Of a DNA stretch of 64,000 nucleotides, positions 12,059 through 23,900 are shown piece after piece. The translations under genes and the position numbers were made by a program. The notes beneath the pieces were generated by a model. The model did no database searches. It was not told the origin of the DNA and worked only from the letters and a program-made list of their open reading frames with translations. Every line of letters starts with the position of its first letter. Position 1 is the first letter of the stretch. This DNA comes from Apricaphanius iberus (Eukaryota; Chordata; Actinopteri; Cyprinodontiformes; Aphaniidae), in assembly GCA_028564705.1 (NCBI GenBank), contig JAPXFQ010001945.1, forward strand, positions 806,001 through 870,000. The letters run 5' to 3'.

Positions 12059-12990
12059 ACACTAAAAGCAAAAACCTCAGTGTATTTCACTTGGCTTTTA
12101 TATGATAGACCAACGGTTATAGTGACATAAAAAGGAAAAAAAGATATGGGGTTTCAACCCTCCTTTTTGTTGAAGAAGGTGCTTGGAGCAGATGCCAGGA
12201 AAGTTCTAATTTTTGGTCTACATGCAAAATGCTACGTTCACAGAAAACGAACACCCACAACACATCATTCCAGCAGTAAAAGATAGTGGCGACATCATCA
12301 TTTTCATCAGCAAGAAAAAAACAGGTGGTCAGGGCTGGTTGTAAGCAGGTAGTACATAAGGTAAATAATGCATGGTTTCCAAAATTGTTAGGATTTAATA
12401 AAAATCTAAAAGGCATGGTGTGTATTTTTATTCAGACCCCTGGTTTAAAAGTTTTATAGAACCACCTCTTACTACAACTGCAGCTATCAGTATTTTGGGG
12501 GATGTCTCTACCAGCTTTCCACATTTAGAGACTGGATTTTTGCCCATTCTGTTGTGCAAAATTGATCAGGTTCAGTCAAATTGGATGTAAAGAGTGTGAG
12601 AACAGCAATTTCTGAGTCTTCCCACATTTTTAGGTCTAAAACACAAATGTGCTTAGATCTTAGCCTCTCCATTATAGTTCTGACTGTATGTTTAGTGATA
12701 CTATCCCGATGGAAGGTCAACCTTCGCCCCAGTCTCTAGTCCTTTGAAGTATCTAATCGGTTTTCTTCCAGAATTTTTCAGTATTTGGCTTCAGTAAGTC
12801 TTCCTACCAACTCTAAGCAGCTTCCATGTCCCTGTTAAAAAGAAGCAAAATAAATAAATAAAATCCCACAGAATAATGCTGCCAGCAAAATGTTTCACTG
12901 TTAGCATGTTTGTGTTTAGGGTGTTAATTTTCCTTCCACTACAACATTATACTGTATATCGCTTCTACTATCAGTAATACCAGTAAAATA
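12040..12990 (-). mobile_element. Tc1-like element relic, minus orientation
   Basis: On the minus strand the order is that of the common teleost Tc1-like element: near 12,980-12,780 the region for the transposase GGGSIMLW block, then GGGGCGAAGGTTGACCTTCC at about 12,715, a CTCACACTC block, a TTGAGACTG-like region, a 'GGTTCTATAAA' region at 12,460 and finally GGTCTATCATATAAAAGCC near 12,100, the family's terminal segment. A unique-looking stretch (12,160-12,370) splits the 3' end. All frames are broken. Confidence 0.75.
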
Positions 12991-14535
12991 TGTAGAATTT
13001 TGTGGTTGTTGGGTGTCTATGGGACAGTATGAGGTACATCATAACATGTAGGAGATCGCTACACTTCACCCAGTCAATCGCCTTGTAGATAAGGATCAAA
13101 CAGAGAGAGGCACAGAAATGTCACCCATAACCGCATTAACCACACCTACCTGCAAATGTAAAGCACCCCGCCTATGAACAGATGCACCATTTCCTTTGTA
13201 TGTGCGCATTATATTATACAAAGAGAAACGGGGCTGAACTGTCAGGTGCAGGTAAGATGGCGAAACGCAGAGAAAAGATAAAGCCACTCTCACACACGGC
13301 AGCTGAAAACCTTTGAAGTTAGTCTGGCAAACAGAGCTGCACCCTGATGAATTCAGAGGGAGAAGGGGGTTAGGGCAAAGGCACTGAGCCACGTCAGCAA
13401 GGCAGAGTTTGAGAACAGGACAGAACATCAAACGACATCTACAGATTATCCAGACACAGTGCAAAAAACCGTAAGAGTCTATTATCAAACAGATCATCAA
13501 TAAGAAAAACCTATGAGACTTGGCAGTAGCATACTTTGTCACACAGAGAGAGAAGCAACGGCACGATTTGCACTTTTTTTCCTTCACGTTCACAAGCAGT
13601 CAGTTTGACAGGCACATTGAGAGAGTGATTACAGTGTCCTTTTGCCTTCAGCTCACACTTTTGCCGGTCATTATAAACCCATTAACTGATTCATTAGATG
13701 CATGCCCATAGAATAGACCTGAAAAAAGGGAACACCTGTGAATTAAACCAAATTTAATCTTTTTTCAGAACCATGTAAGAATTAGCTAGACTTGCAAAAT
13801 ATGCATGCATAAAAAACACATTCTGTCCTAATTTCAACTATAGATTTCTGGTGCTAGTAGTTGATTCCCTCCCTCCCTTCCTGTCAACACAGCTTCTAAA
13901 GAAATCCTGCAATGAGGCCACTGCAAGAGGTTCTATTTTGAGAAGCGCCAAGCTCGGAGAAACTCTAAATAGCTAAATAATTGACATGATGCTCAATCAC
14001 AGCCCTCACTGAGCCATCCTGCTACCTCGCCTCGCCGTGGCCTGACATCATCAGACAGATCACCTCATAAAATTAAGTCAGGACTTGATTTTCCAGTAAA
14101 ACATCAGTGACAGCATCAGGGAAGGCTATGCCATCCTGTTATGCCAGTGGGTGATATCACCATGAGTTCAGATGAGCAGAGAACAACTTTGGAGCTGTGC
14201 TTCCAGCATGCTGTCAGAGAGCAGTGTGATGCTCAATAATTCAACATGCAGATCTTTTTTATGTCTCGGTGGCCGTGCATTCCACAGAAGCCACCTGTTT
14301 TAAGGGAAGCTTATGACAGGCTACTTTCCCCCCTCACTTTAGATAAACACGCCCATTAAAAGCCACTGCGGATAACGGAATTTCTGGTTTTAGGGTTTCT
14401 TAACACGCATTGCGAACATATCAAAGCATTTTAGACTGTGGCGTTTGATTGGCACCGCACACCACGCACATCGCTGTCAGAAAACATGCATCAGAATTTG
14501 CTTCAAAGCTGAACGCCAAAGAGTCGAAGACAAAC

Positions 14536-14554
14536 CGTGATTGTCCCCCTCCAT
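14536..14554 (-). CDS. cyth1: cyth1 first coding exon (partial gene, continues left of window)
   Basis: Cytohesin-1 is a guanine-nucleotide exchange factor for ARF GTPases at the plasma membrane. Only the N-terminal exon is visible. The minus-strand frame reads MEGDNH and stops after one base of the next codon (G) at a GTTTGT donor. Known cytohesins begin with a very short acidic leader that runs into a VPSDL-type sequence, with the Val codon split by the first intron; the phase-1 break after G fits this exactly. Support also comes from position: CYTH1 lies beyond the 3' end of USP36 on the same strand in human. No coiled coil, Sec7 or PH exon is present in 1-14,535, consistent with the long first intron known for this gene. 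The call rests on six residues, the intron phase and synteny, so it is likely but not proven. Confidence 0.62.
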
Positions 14555-14900
14555 CCCTGCTGGTCCTGATGCTGCCGCCGGCGTCACTGACCCGGGGGGG
14601 GGGGATGCCTCTCTCCGTCGCGCCCGGAGTGGATCCAGATACCTGCCTCCTTCCTCCCCTGTTCTGTCACTTCCTCCTTCCTCCCAGCCCTCGCTCTCTC
14701 CTCCTGCTCTTTTAATATCCGAGTTCACCTTGTCTTTTTTTTTTTACTTCTGAGCTTGTTGCTGTTACATGTGCCTATCTTCCACTCTGTTTCCAGGACT
14801 GAGATGAAGGTATTTTTTATCCGGCGTCGGATGCTCACTGATCCGCCTCCTCACTCGGGAGGAACCGGGCCACATGCTGGGCCCCTCCCGCCCCAGATGT
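14555..14900 (-). promoter_or_regulatory. cyth1: cyth1 5' UTR and GC-rich promoter region
   Basis: This is the most GC-rich stretch in the left part of the window, directly upstream of the putative cyth1 start on the minus strand. It contains a run of about eleven G on the plus strand near 14,590, purine-rich minus-strand sequence that would be 5' UTR, and a GGGGCGGGAGGGG Sp1-like box on the minus strand near 14,885. No TATA box is clear. The transcription start cannot be fixed from sequence alone. Confidence 0.45.
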
Positions 14901-16060
14901 GATGTCACGCTCCAACTTACCTCTAACTTTTCTCACCACTTGCATGTTATAGGCTATCATCTGTGCATACATGTAAAATATAACTTTGGACTGCATGAAA
15001 ACATATTTTGTACGTCTAGTTTTGCACTAGGTAATTATTTAACATGCTTTCTTTTAAATAAATGGAGTGGTCTGTAACTATGTAATTTTGTGTAATTTAC
15101 AGTAAGTCATGTTGACGTTGCATTTAGTTAAAACAATTATCCTTAAAACGACGATCATGTAATTGTTAAACCATGTTAAAAAGCAGTATTTATGAATATG
15201 AAACTGGTTTAATAGACACCTAATTTAAATACGTAGCACATTTTAAATAATGTCTTTTAAATTGAATAATTGTGACTCCTTCATACGAAATGGAGCTTAT
15301 CTTTTCTGAAAATGTAATTCCTATTATTTTTTACTTTGATAACATACACGCCTTTTCTAAACTTCCCAGTTGGTGGGTGTATGTTGACGTCACAATGTGA
15401 TGACTTTAGAAAAGTCAGAATAATTACAGTAGTTTTCTTGATATAGTAAATGAAAAATGGTAAAGGTACTGTAAGTGAAAACATGGTGACAATAATTAGT
15501 GATTAGTTACTTTTTTACTGCACTTTAATATAATCCTTTAAATTAATCAGAATGAACTTTACTATAAATTAGCTACAGTAGCAATTTTATACTAACTTCT
15601 CAAGGTCCATTTTCATGTAAATTACAGAAACCTTTTATCAGTGTGGATTGAAATCCAGAGTGGATAAAATCATTCAATGCTTTTATCATTAGGACAATCT
15701 AAGTTTGAGAAATGTGTAAGGACCAGAATATATAGATGGGTTAAACTTGGTCGGAAATTTCTGTTTAAAAAGTCTGAGTAAACAGCACAAAAACTGATAG
15801 AGCACTATTTTTTCCAGTTCTTAATAATTCTAACAAAAAAAATATTTTACTGTAGTGTACCTGTTTTTGTTTTTTGTATGTGCAAACACCGTTGATGGGG
15901 ATGCTGTGTGGGAAATCAGTAACAACTCCAAAAGCTTTTTTTTTAAATTGAAACGGGGCTTTAAACCAACCATTTCCTCTAAATTAGCAAATAAGAAAAA
16001 AAACTAAGCCTTTTTGCAAACAATCTGTACAACTCTGTGATACTTTGATGTACTATCAGA
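14900..16060. other. intergenic DNA between cyth1 5' end and usp36 3' end
   Basis: AT-rich sequence with no coding frame, RNA gene or recognised repeat that I can support. A plus-strand AATAAA at 16,062 is not linked to any gene I can see. Confidence 0.5.
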
Positions 16061-16084
16061 GAAATAAATCACAAAAGTCACAAC

Positions 16085-16090
16085 TTTATT
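16085..16090 (-). terminator. usp36: distal polyadenylation signal, usp36
   Basis: Canonical AATAAA on the minus strand in the context GCAATAAAGTTG, about 1.7 kb beyond the stop codon. It is the last clear signal before the intergenic stretch. Confidence 0.45.
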
Positions 16091-17529
16091 GCACCTTTTT
16101 TTACTTAACTGTATTGTGGTAAGAGTTTCTTTCATTATGAAAGTTCTCATTCCTGGTCAGAAAAAAATACGGTGCAAAACAGAATCATTGCAAACATTCA
16201 CGCTAAATGTTCCTCTGTGCCTCTTTGAGAGTCGTAGCCTACGTTAGGATTTCACAGTTGACAAAAAAAATGTCAGACACGAGTTAAGACTGCTCCAACC
16301 TCTTCTGTTCTGTATACATACTACAGTGGCAGAGGAGAACTTGCATGAAAAACAGGTAACTCTTATACAACAAACACATTGCAGGTAAATTCTCAAGTCA
16401 ACATCCATCAACTGAGTATTAGTACATTAAAGATCTGTTTTTGTTCTTTAAATTAGATATTTATAACATTAAATCCTATGGGTGTTGTAGCCAATTCAAG
16501 GCAACATCTCTAGAATGAAAAGAAATGCATGGGCAAATCTTTACAGCATTTAAGGGTAATACAGGTAGCACAAGACGGACTGTACAGTCTTCTATGTTGG
16601 CAAAGCATTTTGATAGAACAAGATTTTCTGATGCCCCCTAATAGTTCCCTCACTTGAAATCGTTTGTATAAAACAGTTTCTACAAGATGTACAGGATGCA
16701 ATCGTGGTGGTCCAGGTAGAATGGTTGCGCTGAAATGAAATAAGTGGGGAGGATGGCGGATCTGGACACGGGGTGAACATACGATAAGGGAGATCCGGGT
16801 TCCTGAGTCTTGGCCCAGTTTTTACATGACCAGTGTAAGGGTCGGAAAATTGCATAGAGATAAAAAGTTACACTGAAAAATAAAGAAAAATCACATCAGG
16901 TTCTGATGAAGTGTCTAGAATAAAACAAAAGTTGTCCTTATTGTGGGAGACTTGTAGAGCAAGAGGATGTTCCATTTCCAGACCTGAAGCCTCCTAACAA
17001 ACATATGAGAAGCTCTTTTTTTTAAGAAAGAAATAACATCTGGTTCCCTCACAACCTGCTTCTCTGCAAAAGGATAATTGCATACTAAGGTGTCAATGAA
17101 AACAATCTTACTGTTTAGTTTTTTTGTGGTTCAGGATCCATTATGGGAGGAAACAAGTTAAACTCATACAAAAGAAACCGGAAATTTAAAAGAAACTGAA
17201 CTTTTTCAGTCATGCATATATACACAAAAATCCGACAATTTAAAACCACAATTTTACCAACACTAAGCAGGCAAAATTTGGTCTAAAATAAAAAATAAAA
17301 AAAATAGCACAGACTTCAAAACATTACGGGGGAATATATAACAATTACAAAAAAATTAGAACTTAAATGCCTGTATAACTTGGTACGATATACATCAAAG
17401 GAGAAAAGTTCAAACAAAGGTCACTTCTTTACGGTCTAAACATGAAGCCCTTATGCCTGCAGCGACCGTGTGAAAGTTGAACACAAGACAGCCAAAGTGT
17501 TACAACGAACTCCTCACATTTATAGCATG

Positions 17530-17535
17530 TTTATT
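17530..17535 (-). terminator. usp36: proximal polyadenylation signal, usp36
   Basis: AATAAA on the minus strand about 275 bases after the stop codon. It would give a short 3' UTR. Confidence 0.4.
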
Positions 17536-17807
17536 TGATTTTATAGCAGTTTTACTATAGTAACTAAGGCTCAAAGAATGTGGACACTCATCAATTCATG
17601 TGAAATGGATACATAAAGAAGTTTCTTATTTCAATGAGGCAATGAAAGCAACACTTTCAGCTGGGGGAGGAGTCAGACTTTAAGTGGGCTGCTTACTACT
17701 GTTCTCCTAAATTGGGGAAACTGTCATGAACACAGGAGACAGATGAAATTGGAGGAACAGACGTTTGGTATACTGCGTAGCTGTCCAACTTTCCCGTCAG
17801 CGACACC

Positions 17808-17945
17808 TCAGCGTCGCACTCCAAAAACTCGCTTGGCTCCGGGTGTTACAGACCACTTGTTCCGCCGGTCCTGGATCTTCTGGAAGATGCTGCTGCCACT
17901 GCCGCTCCTGCACTTCTCTCTTTTGTAGTTCTTTACTTTCTTCAC
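17808..17945 (-). CDS. usp36: usp36 exon 21 (stop codon)
   Basis: Starts [20 protein letters not shown], continues [18 protein letters not shown] and ends FGVRR then TGA at 17,810-17,808. It matches the basic USP36 C-terminus. Confidence 0.95.
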   Translation of the reverse strand: MKKVKNYKREKCRSGSGSSIFQKIQDRRNKWSVTPGAKRVFGVRR

Positions 17946-20900
17946 CTGCATTTAAAAGAAAGTAGGTCAAACACTGTGATCGTAAATACTGCTCAAGCAG
18001 TGTGACATTAAAATGGACAACTTATATAGCGCTTTTCTAGTCATACTGACCACTCAAAGCGCTTTACATTGAAGCCGCATTCACCCATTCATACACCCAT
18101 TCATACACCGACACCCAACATGGCTCGGTAGGACAATGTAGAATTTGGGGGTTAAGTGCCTTGCCCAGGGGCACATCGACATGTGACTGGAGGAAGCTGG
18201 AATCGAACCTACGACCCTCCGATTGCAAGCCAACTACTCTACCACTGAGCCACAGTCGCCCGCACATTAGATATAGATACATACAGGGGGACTTAAAGAG
18301 CTGCACACCGCTGCTAAAATTCCAGGTTTCTGAGTCTTGAAAGGTTGAAACACTAATAAAACCTTTCTAAACTTTCCATTCTTAATATGACATTCATCCT
18401 GTAAAGTCTAACTCAGGACTAAATATATAAAGGTAAAACAATTAAATAGCCTAGTAACAGTCTACAGTATCTTTAATTAGTTTAAACCAAATTTTGATTC
18501 CATTCAAACAGTCTGTCTTCTTTAGTAGGAGTCCATTATTATGCCACTTATTCACAGTGGATCTGATGGAGTGACTGAGTTGTTGACTGAAGATGAAGAC
18601 TAAACTAAAATCAAAATATTCCTCAACATATTAGTTTAAGGATGTGTAAACTTAAAACACGTACCTAAAGCCTAGTTTATGCTGACAGCAACTTTGCACC
18701 CAGACGCAGACGTATCGACGGAGACGGTTTTTGTTTATAGTACTCCGTTTCTTTCTCTCTGTTGATTTTTTTGTGTGTTGCAAAGCAATTACCAACCAGG
18801 ACAGCAGGGGGTGCTAACTTTTCATGGAGAGTCTGCCTACCAGTGCAGCGCAGTCTCTGGTAAAAAAAAAAAAATTCTTCAGCCTGTGAACGTATTCCCA
18901 TCTCACCAATGTAGCAATGGACGACAGAAAGGAAGTTTTGATGAAGCTGCAAAGCTTTTTACTAGAAGGGCAGCTCATAGAATACTCTAAAAGTGCATGT
19001 AAACAAACACAGCAGCCGTTCTTGTTGTTTTTCCTACACCTCCTTTTGTTCACAATTGCCAAAAGACCATAAATTATCCTTTCAATATAATGCATATGGT
19101 GCCCAAACGCTGAGCCCTGTTCTGGTGAAACAATCACTGGCTGTTGCTGAACTGACCAATCACAGGCATACGCTCTCTGTTGACAGTGACAGTTAAAAAA
19201 TGGGGCTCGACTCCGTCTATCCTTGCGTAGGTGACAGAGAGCCCTTGCGTCGATGGATATGGATGATGGCGCTGCTTCAATCCATCTTCGTCAAATCAGA
19301 GAAGCATAAAATAGGTTTCCGAGTTGCTTTTCAGTTAAATTGTATGGGAGACGCGTAATTTTGAACTGATTTGTCACCACTGCTTTTATTTGAAAAATCC
19401 AAAACATGTAGGGTGTAACCACTTTAAATAGAAACTGTACAACACTGATTTCCCTCAATTCTTTCCGCACCTTTCCTCTGTCAAATTCCTCATCCCACTC
19501 GTCAATCACCGTGTCACACATCGCACTGCGGACATCTTCAATCGCATCCTTACTGACAGCAGAGACTTCACCATCCCAGCCGAGAACTGGATAAAAACGA
19601 AAACATATAAAACCCTTTAAAGCATCTCAAATCAACAGTGTGACTTCATGCAGACACGGCGGCGTCTCACCATTGGCTCCATAGGCTTTATCTGTGTGGT
19701 TCCTGAGAAGCTCTTCCACGACATCGCTGCCCCTTTTCCCGTCCCAGGTTGCAGGAACTACGTGGTTTGTCGTTTTCGCTGAAGAACTTCCATCAGCTGC
19801 TGGAGCTTTGCTGCGTTTGTAGCCGTCCCTCACCTGGCTGTCCCACACCACAACTGAGGCTAAGGATCAACAGAAAGAGAAAGGAAATCAGGTAAGGTAC
19901 AGACTGGAGGAACGAGTAACTAGTTTCAACATTTTTAAAAACACATTTAAGACTGAAGAAACTTAAACAGGGTAAATTTACATTTATGTAAGCGTTTAAA
20001 GGTTTGTAATTATGGCAGAATAAAAAAAAATATATTATCCTATTTTTTTGACACTTCAAATAAAAGCGAGAGAGATGGGATGATTATTTTTCCTTTGCTT
20101 CTACACCTAAACAGACATATTTAGTTTTGTTTTCATCTAAGTTCTATCTTAGTTTGTTCTATTAATATTCAGGATTTTTTCTTAGTAAAATCATAAAAAA
20201 TAAGTGCTATATTATAGATTTTTTTGAGGAAAACTTGATTATTTAACTAGTTAACTGAAAAATGTGCCAGAAGATGGATCACAAACATCACTAAATTGTT
20301 CGGCAGCTAAAACGTACGGATGTTTTCTGGCCTATATAGCTCACCTGTGTCTGTTTCTTTGCCAACTCTTCTGTCCTCTGTGGTGATCTTTTTGGAGGTA
20401 GATTCTTCTGCTGACTCATCTTCAGAGCACTTTTTCTCCTCTCGCAGTCGTCGCTCTTCTTTTAGCTTGTTCTTTTTCTTTTTTATAGTCAATTTATTGT
20501 TCACCTTTATTAAATCTTCTGCATCATCAAGAATATCTGCAGTTTCCATTTCTGGATCCCTGTTGGAGCACATAGTAGGAATTTAGGATATCCATGAAGC
20601 AGACGTGATGGATCAGCTTGCATCCACTCTACGTTTGTAAGGCAGAGCAAATTAAACATTTATAAAGAGGAGCTTCTGATGTGGAGCACTTTTTGAGGAG
20701 CTGAGTAATGAAACAGAAATCACAAGGGATCAGTTTCATAAGCTGTCTTAGGCTAAACTTTGCGGGATGTCTAAAAGCTTTAAGCAAGGTCTTAGAGCTT
20801 GATCAGGCTGAGTTTGATACAAAAATTCTCAAATAAGATGATAATAATGAACAAATTAACACCCACCTTTCTGACCTTGAGCACGTAGAGTTTATTTCCT

Positions 20901-23900
20901 GCACACCCTCTTCCTGTTCAATTCTTCTCTTCTTTTTCTTCTTTTTTTTCCTCACTTGTTCAGTTTCCTGTTGTATCTGTTTTGATTCACGCTGTGTTGG
21001 GCTTGTGGCAGAAAGCCGCATCTTTTGCTTCGACGGCTCTGCATCTGTATGAGACGTCAGACTCCATAAGCCGTTCTGACACCAATCCTCCTCTTGACTC
21101 GATGCACCCAAATGAGACAGGACGCTCTCTTTCATCGTTTCTCCATTCTCCTCCTCGTGTTTGCGCTTTTTCTTCTTCTTTTTCCTGCTCTTCTTGTCAT
21201 GTGGCGGCTCTGAGGGGCCGATTGGTGTGGCAGGAGCTGAGGATGTTAAAGTCTCTACGTCATCCTCCATCTCTGAGCGTCGCCTTTTCTTCTTCTTTTT
21301 CTTCTTCTTTGGGCTGAGGTTTTGAACCAGAGGGTCGAGGTCTGGCTCTTGAGCTGCGGGGCTGAGGTCGCTGGAAGACTTGGGGTTTGTTGGGGTCAGA
21401 CTGTGAAGGCCATTGGTTTTGTGAGAAAGGCTGGCTTTTGGTTTTTGCAGTGTGGAGAACATTGGCTGTTTGTGAGGGCTCTTCTGCACTAAGGGTCCAA
21501 AAGATTGGGAAAAAGGGAATAACTGGGCTTTAAGAGGACTGGATGGACTAACTCTGGAGAGAAAATGAACACATATAAGTTCAGAGCAAATAATTTAGGA
21601 TCTGAAACAGAATTGCGGACTTTAACATACCTGTCAGTGTGATGGGCTGAGGCGACGGCGGTGGATTTAAGTTGATTTTGATGCATGGGGTCGATGGGCG
21701 GCTGCTTTGGCGAACGGCGCAGAGCATCAATGTTGCTCAGACTCTGACTGTAAGCCTGCAGTTATCGACATAAATAAAAACTTGGTGGTCTAAAAGAAAA
21801 ATAGCCATGAATGTGACGAAAACAAGGAAGAAAATCATATCAGGAAGGCGGGTGTTGAAGAGAGGGTGGGAAAAGATGGCAGGAAGAATGCGAGGAAGAA
21901 AGGGTGTGGCAGAGAAGAATTAGAAATGGTTAGAAAAAAAGGGGAGCTAAAGAAAAAGGAGAGAAAGCCTAACATGGTTGATTAGACGGATACAACAGGT
22001 GAAAACTTTCATTACACAAATCAGAGACATTTTTTAAAAATATTTGCATTAATTCGTGGTTAGGAACTCTATAAAAACTTACCTTCTTGGCCGAGAGGGC
22101 CAGTTTCTTGGCAGGCGGTGGAGACATGATGCTGGTGGCTTCGGATGTAATGTTGTTGAGCGCCGGCGGTTTTAATTTAGCAGTCTTTTGTTCCTCTGTG
22201 CTCTGAGAGCGCTCGACGCTCCGGGCCGGGGAGGCCAAGCTGCTGGAGCCTTTTCGAGGAGTAGAGGGAGTCTCTCTAACGGGTTCGCTTTTCGGACCAG
22301 CAAACTCCTGGGCCACAAAAAAAAAGAAAAAAAAAAGAAAAGAAGATTGTAGGTTATGTAACCGTTTCTGTAAAGTCATGTACAGTGCCTCGCATAAGTA
22401 TTGTCATAGCTTCCCCAAAATAGATTTAACATCTCTATCCAAAAATGAGCTTGAGGTATTTTTTTTAGTCCTTAACGGAGTCTCAATTCAACCTAAGTCT
22501 GGATTTTGACTAGGACATTCAACCAAATGAAAAGCATTGTTTTGTAGCTCTGGTCATAGGTTTAATGGCAACTAAGAAAACCTTTTCTTATAGCCTGTTC
22601 AGGGTGACGAGCAGTGTTAAGTTTGCCTCCAACACAGCTTTTTTTTGTGTGGATTATATGTTTTCAGTTTGATCTAATCTGATCTTTGTATCTCATCTGT
22701 TTTTCTTCCATAAAGACCTCAAATTTAGAGTGCAAGACTGATAGCTTTGAGACAGCCCTTATTTGGGAGGTTTGCAGGTGATGGCTTGATCCTTGTAGCA
22801 CAAGTTGTTCAAAGCTCTGGGTCTTGTTCTCTAACACAGCTCTGCTTTCAGCTTGACCCGTCTGCTGTGCTCTTTTGTCTTTATATCGTTTTTTTAAATC
22901 AAAGTTCTCCAACAAACTTCTGAGGCCTTCACAAAACAGCTGTATTTCTACTCAGAAAGTTGGACTCTGGTTACTTATTAGGTCACTTCTGAGTCACCTA
23001 ATTAGTGAGTTTTTATCTCTGGAATATGACCCAAGTACTTTTACACAGACAGGTAAGCTAACATGATCACATTCCTGCAGTATACAGTATACCTTTAATA
23101 GTCATGTTTCCATTATGAACAATTTGCAGTGGTTGTAACTCCCTAAATATGACTTAAAGCCAGTAAACCACTTTCAGGGGCAGGGTTAGGTGTAATTTGA
23201 CTGGACCTTCATGATCACCGCGTGTCTCCACTTCATCGGGCCGGGCCGATAGGGCCCATTTCAGGGAAATAAGCCAACGTTGCCAAACAACTGGCTTTGT
23301 AAAAATAAGAGCAGTTGCTGGCAAAGCAGTTTAGAACAGCAGCAAACAGAAACACAGCAACAAGCTCTGCTTCCTCCAAATTCTATCTATTGTTATTTCT
23401 TGTTCTCTGGGCCCCTTTTTTGCGCTGATCAGTGAAGTTGCTCGCTGCTGAAATTGTGTGATATGCAGATGTCTGTACCTGATCCCTTAAGGGGCCAATT
23501 TTATGTGGCGACAGAAAAGCTGAGAGGAACAGGCCAACTGATTACCCCATCAGAAAAATAATCTGGTTACCCTGAAGTTCCCATAGTGAAAACATGACAA
23601 TAATCCATATTGCTGAGGCAGCGTGGTATTTTATGTTCTACATTTAAATAACATAAACCCATGCAATCTCAGTGTGTCCCCTCCATTACAGAGCAACGGT
23701 TCAGTCTTCTCTATGCTATAAAACACTTGATAGTCATTTGTACATAAACGCTTTATAGCTGCGTGAATGAGACATTTTAAATGTAACTTTACAGCTGCTA
23801 GTTAATGGATTCTTCCACAGTTATACAGATGTGGAAAATGCTGAGTTCTAAATTTATAGCTAACAAAAAAAAACTATCGAAATATCTTAAAGAGGACTGG

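Larger units (their letters stand above)
1..14535 (-). other. cyth1: cyth1 intron 1 (inferred), no coding exon seen
   Basis: I read the whole stretch on both strands and found no conserved coding exon. It holds microsatellites, SINE and LINE pieces, Tc1-like relics and unexplained AT-rich sequence. The stretches 840-3,800, 6,170-8,430, 9,680-10,790 and 12,990-14,450 contain nothing I can name. The assignment as an intron depends on the cyth1 exon 1 call. Confidence 0.5.
16065..17807 (-). other. usp36: usp36 3' UTR (presumed)
   Basis: Sequence downstream of the usp36 stop codon. Two minus-strand AATAAA signals are visible: a proximal one at 17,530-17,535 (UTR of about 290 bases) and a distal one at 16,085-16,090 (UTR of about 1.7 kb). 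The distal signal is followed by T-rich sequence on the minus strand. Which site is used cannot be told. The segment 16,640-16,882 inside this region has acceptor-like sequence and is discussed as a finding. Confidence 0.5.

Noticed and set aside
13096..13593. 165-codon minus-strand open frame as a gene
   Set aside because: No recognisable domain, Cys-rich chance composition, no promoter or splice logic; kept only as a low-interest finding.
18190..18265. tRNA gene
   Set aside because: A and B boxes are present, but the sequence runs on into a SINE body and tail, so it is a SINE head.
20982..21317. 111-codon plus-strand frame rich in Ser/Phe
   Set aside because: It is the antisense of usp36 exon 17; its Ser/Phe runs mirror the Lys-coding tracts.
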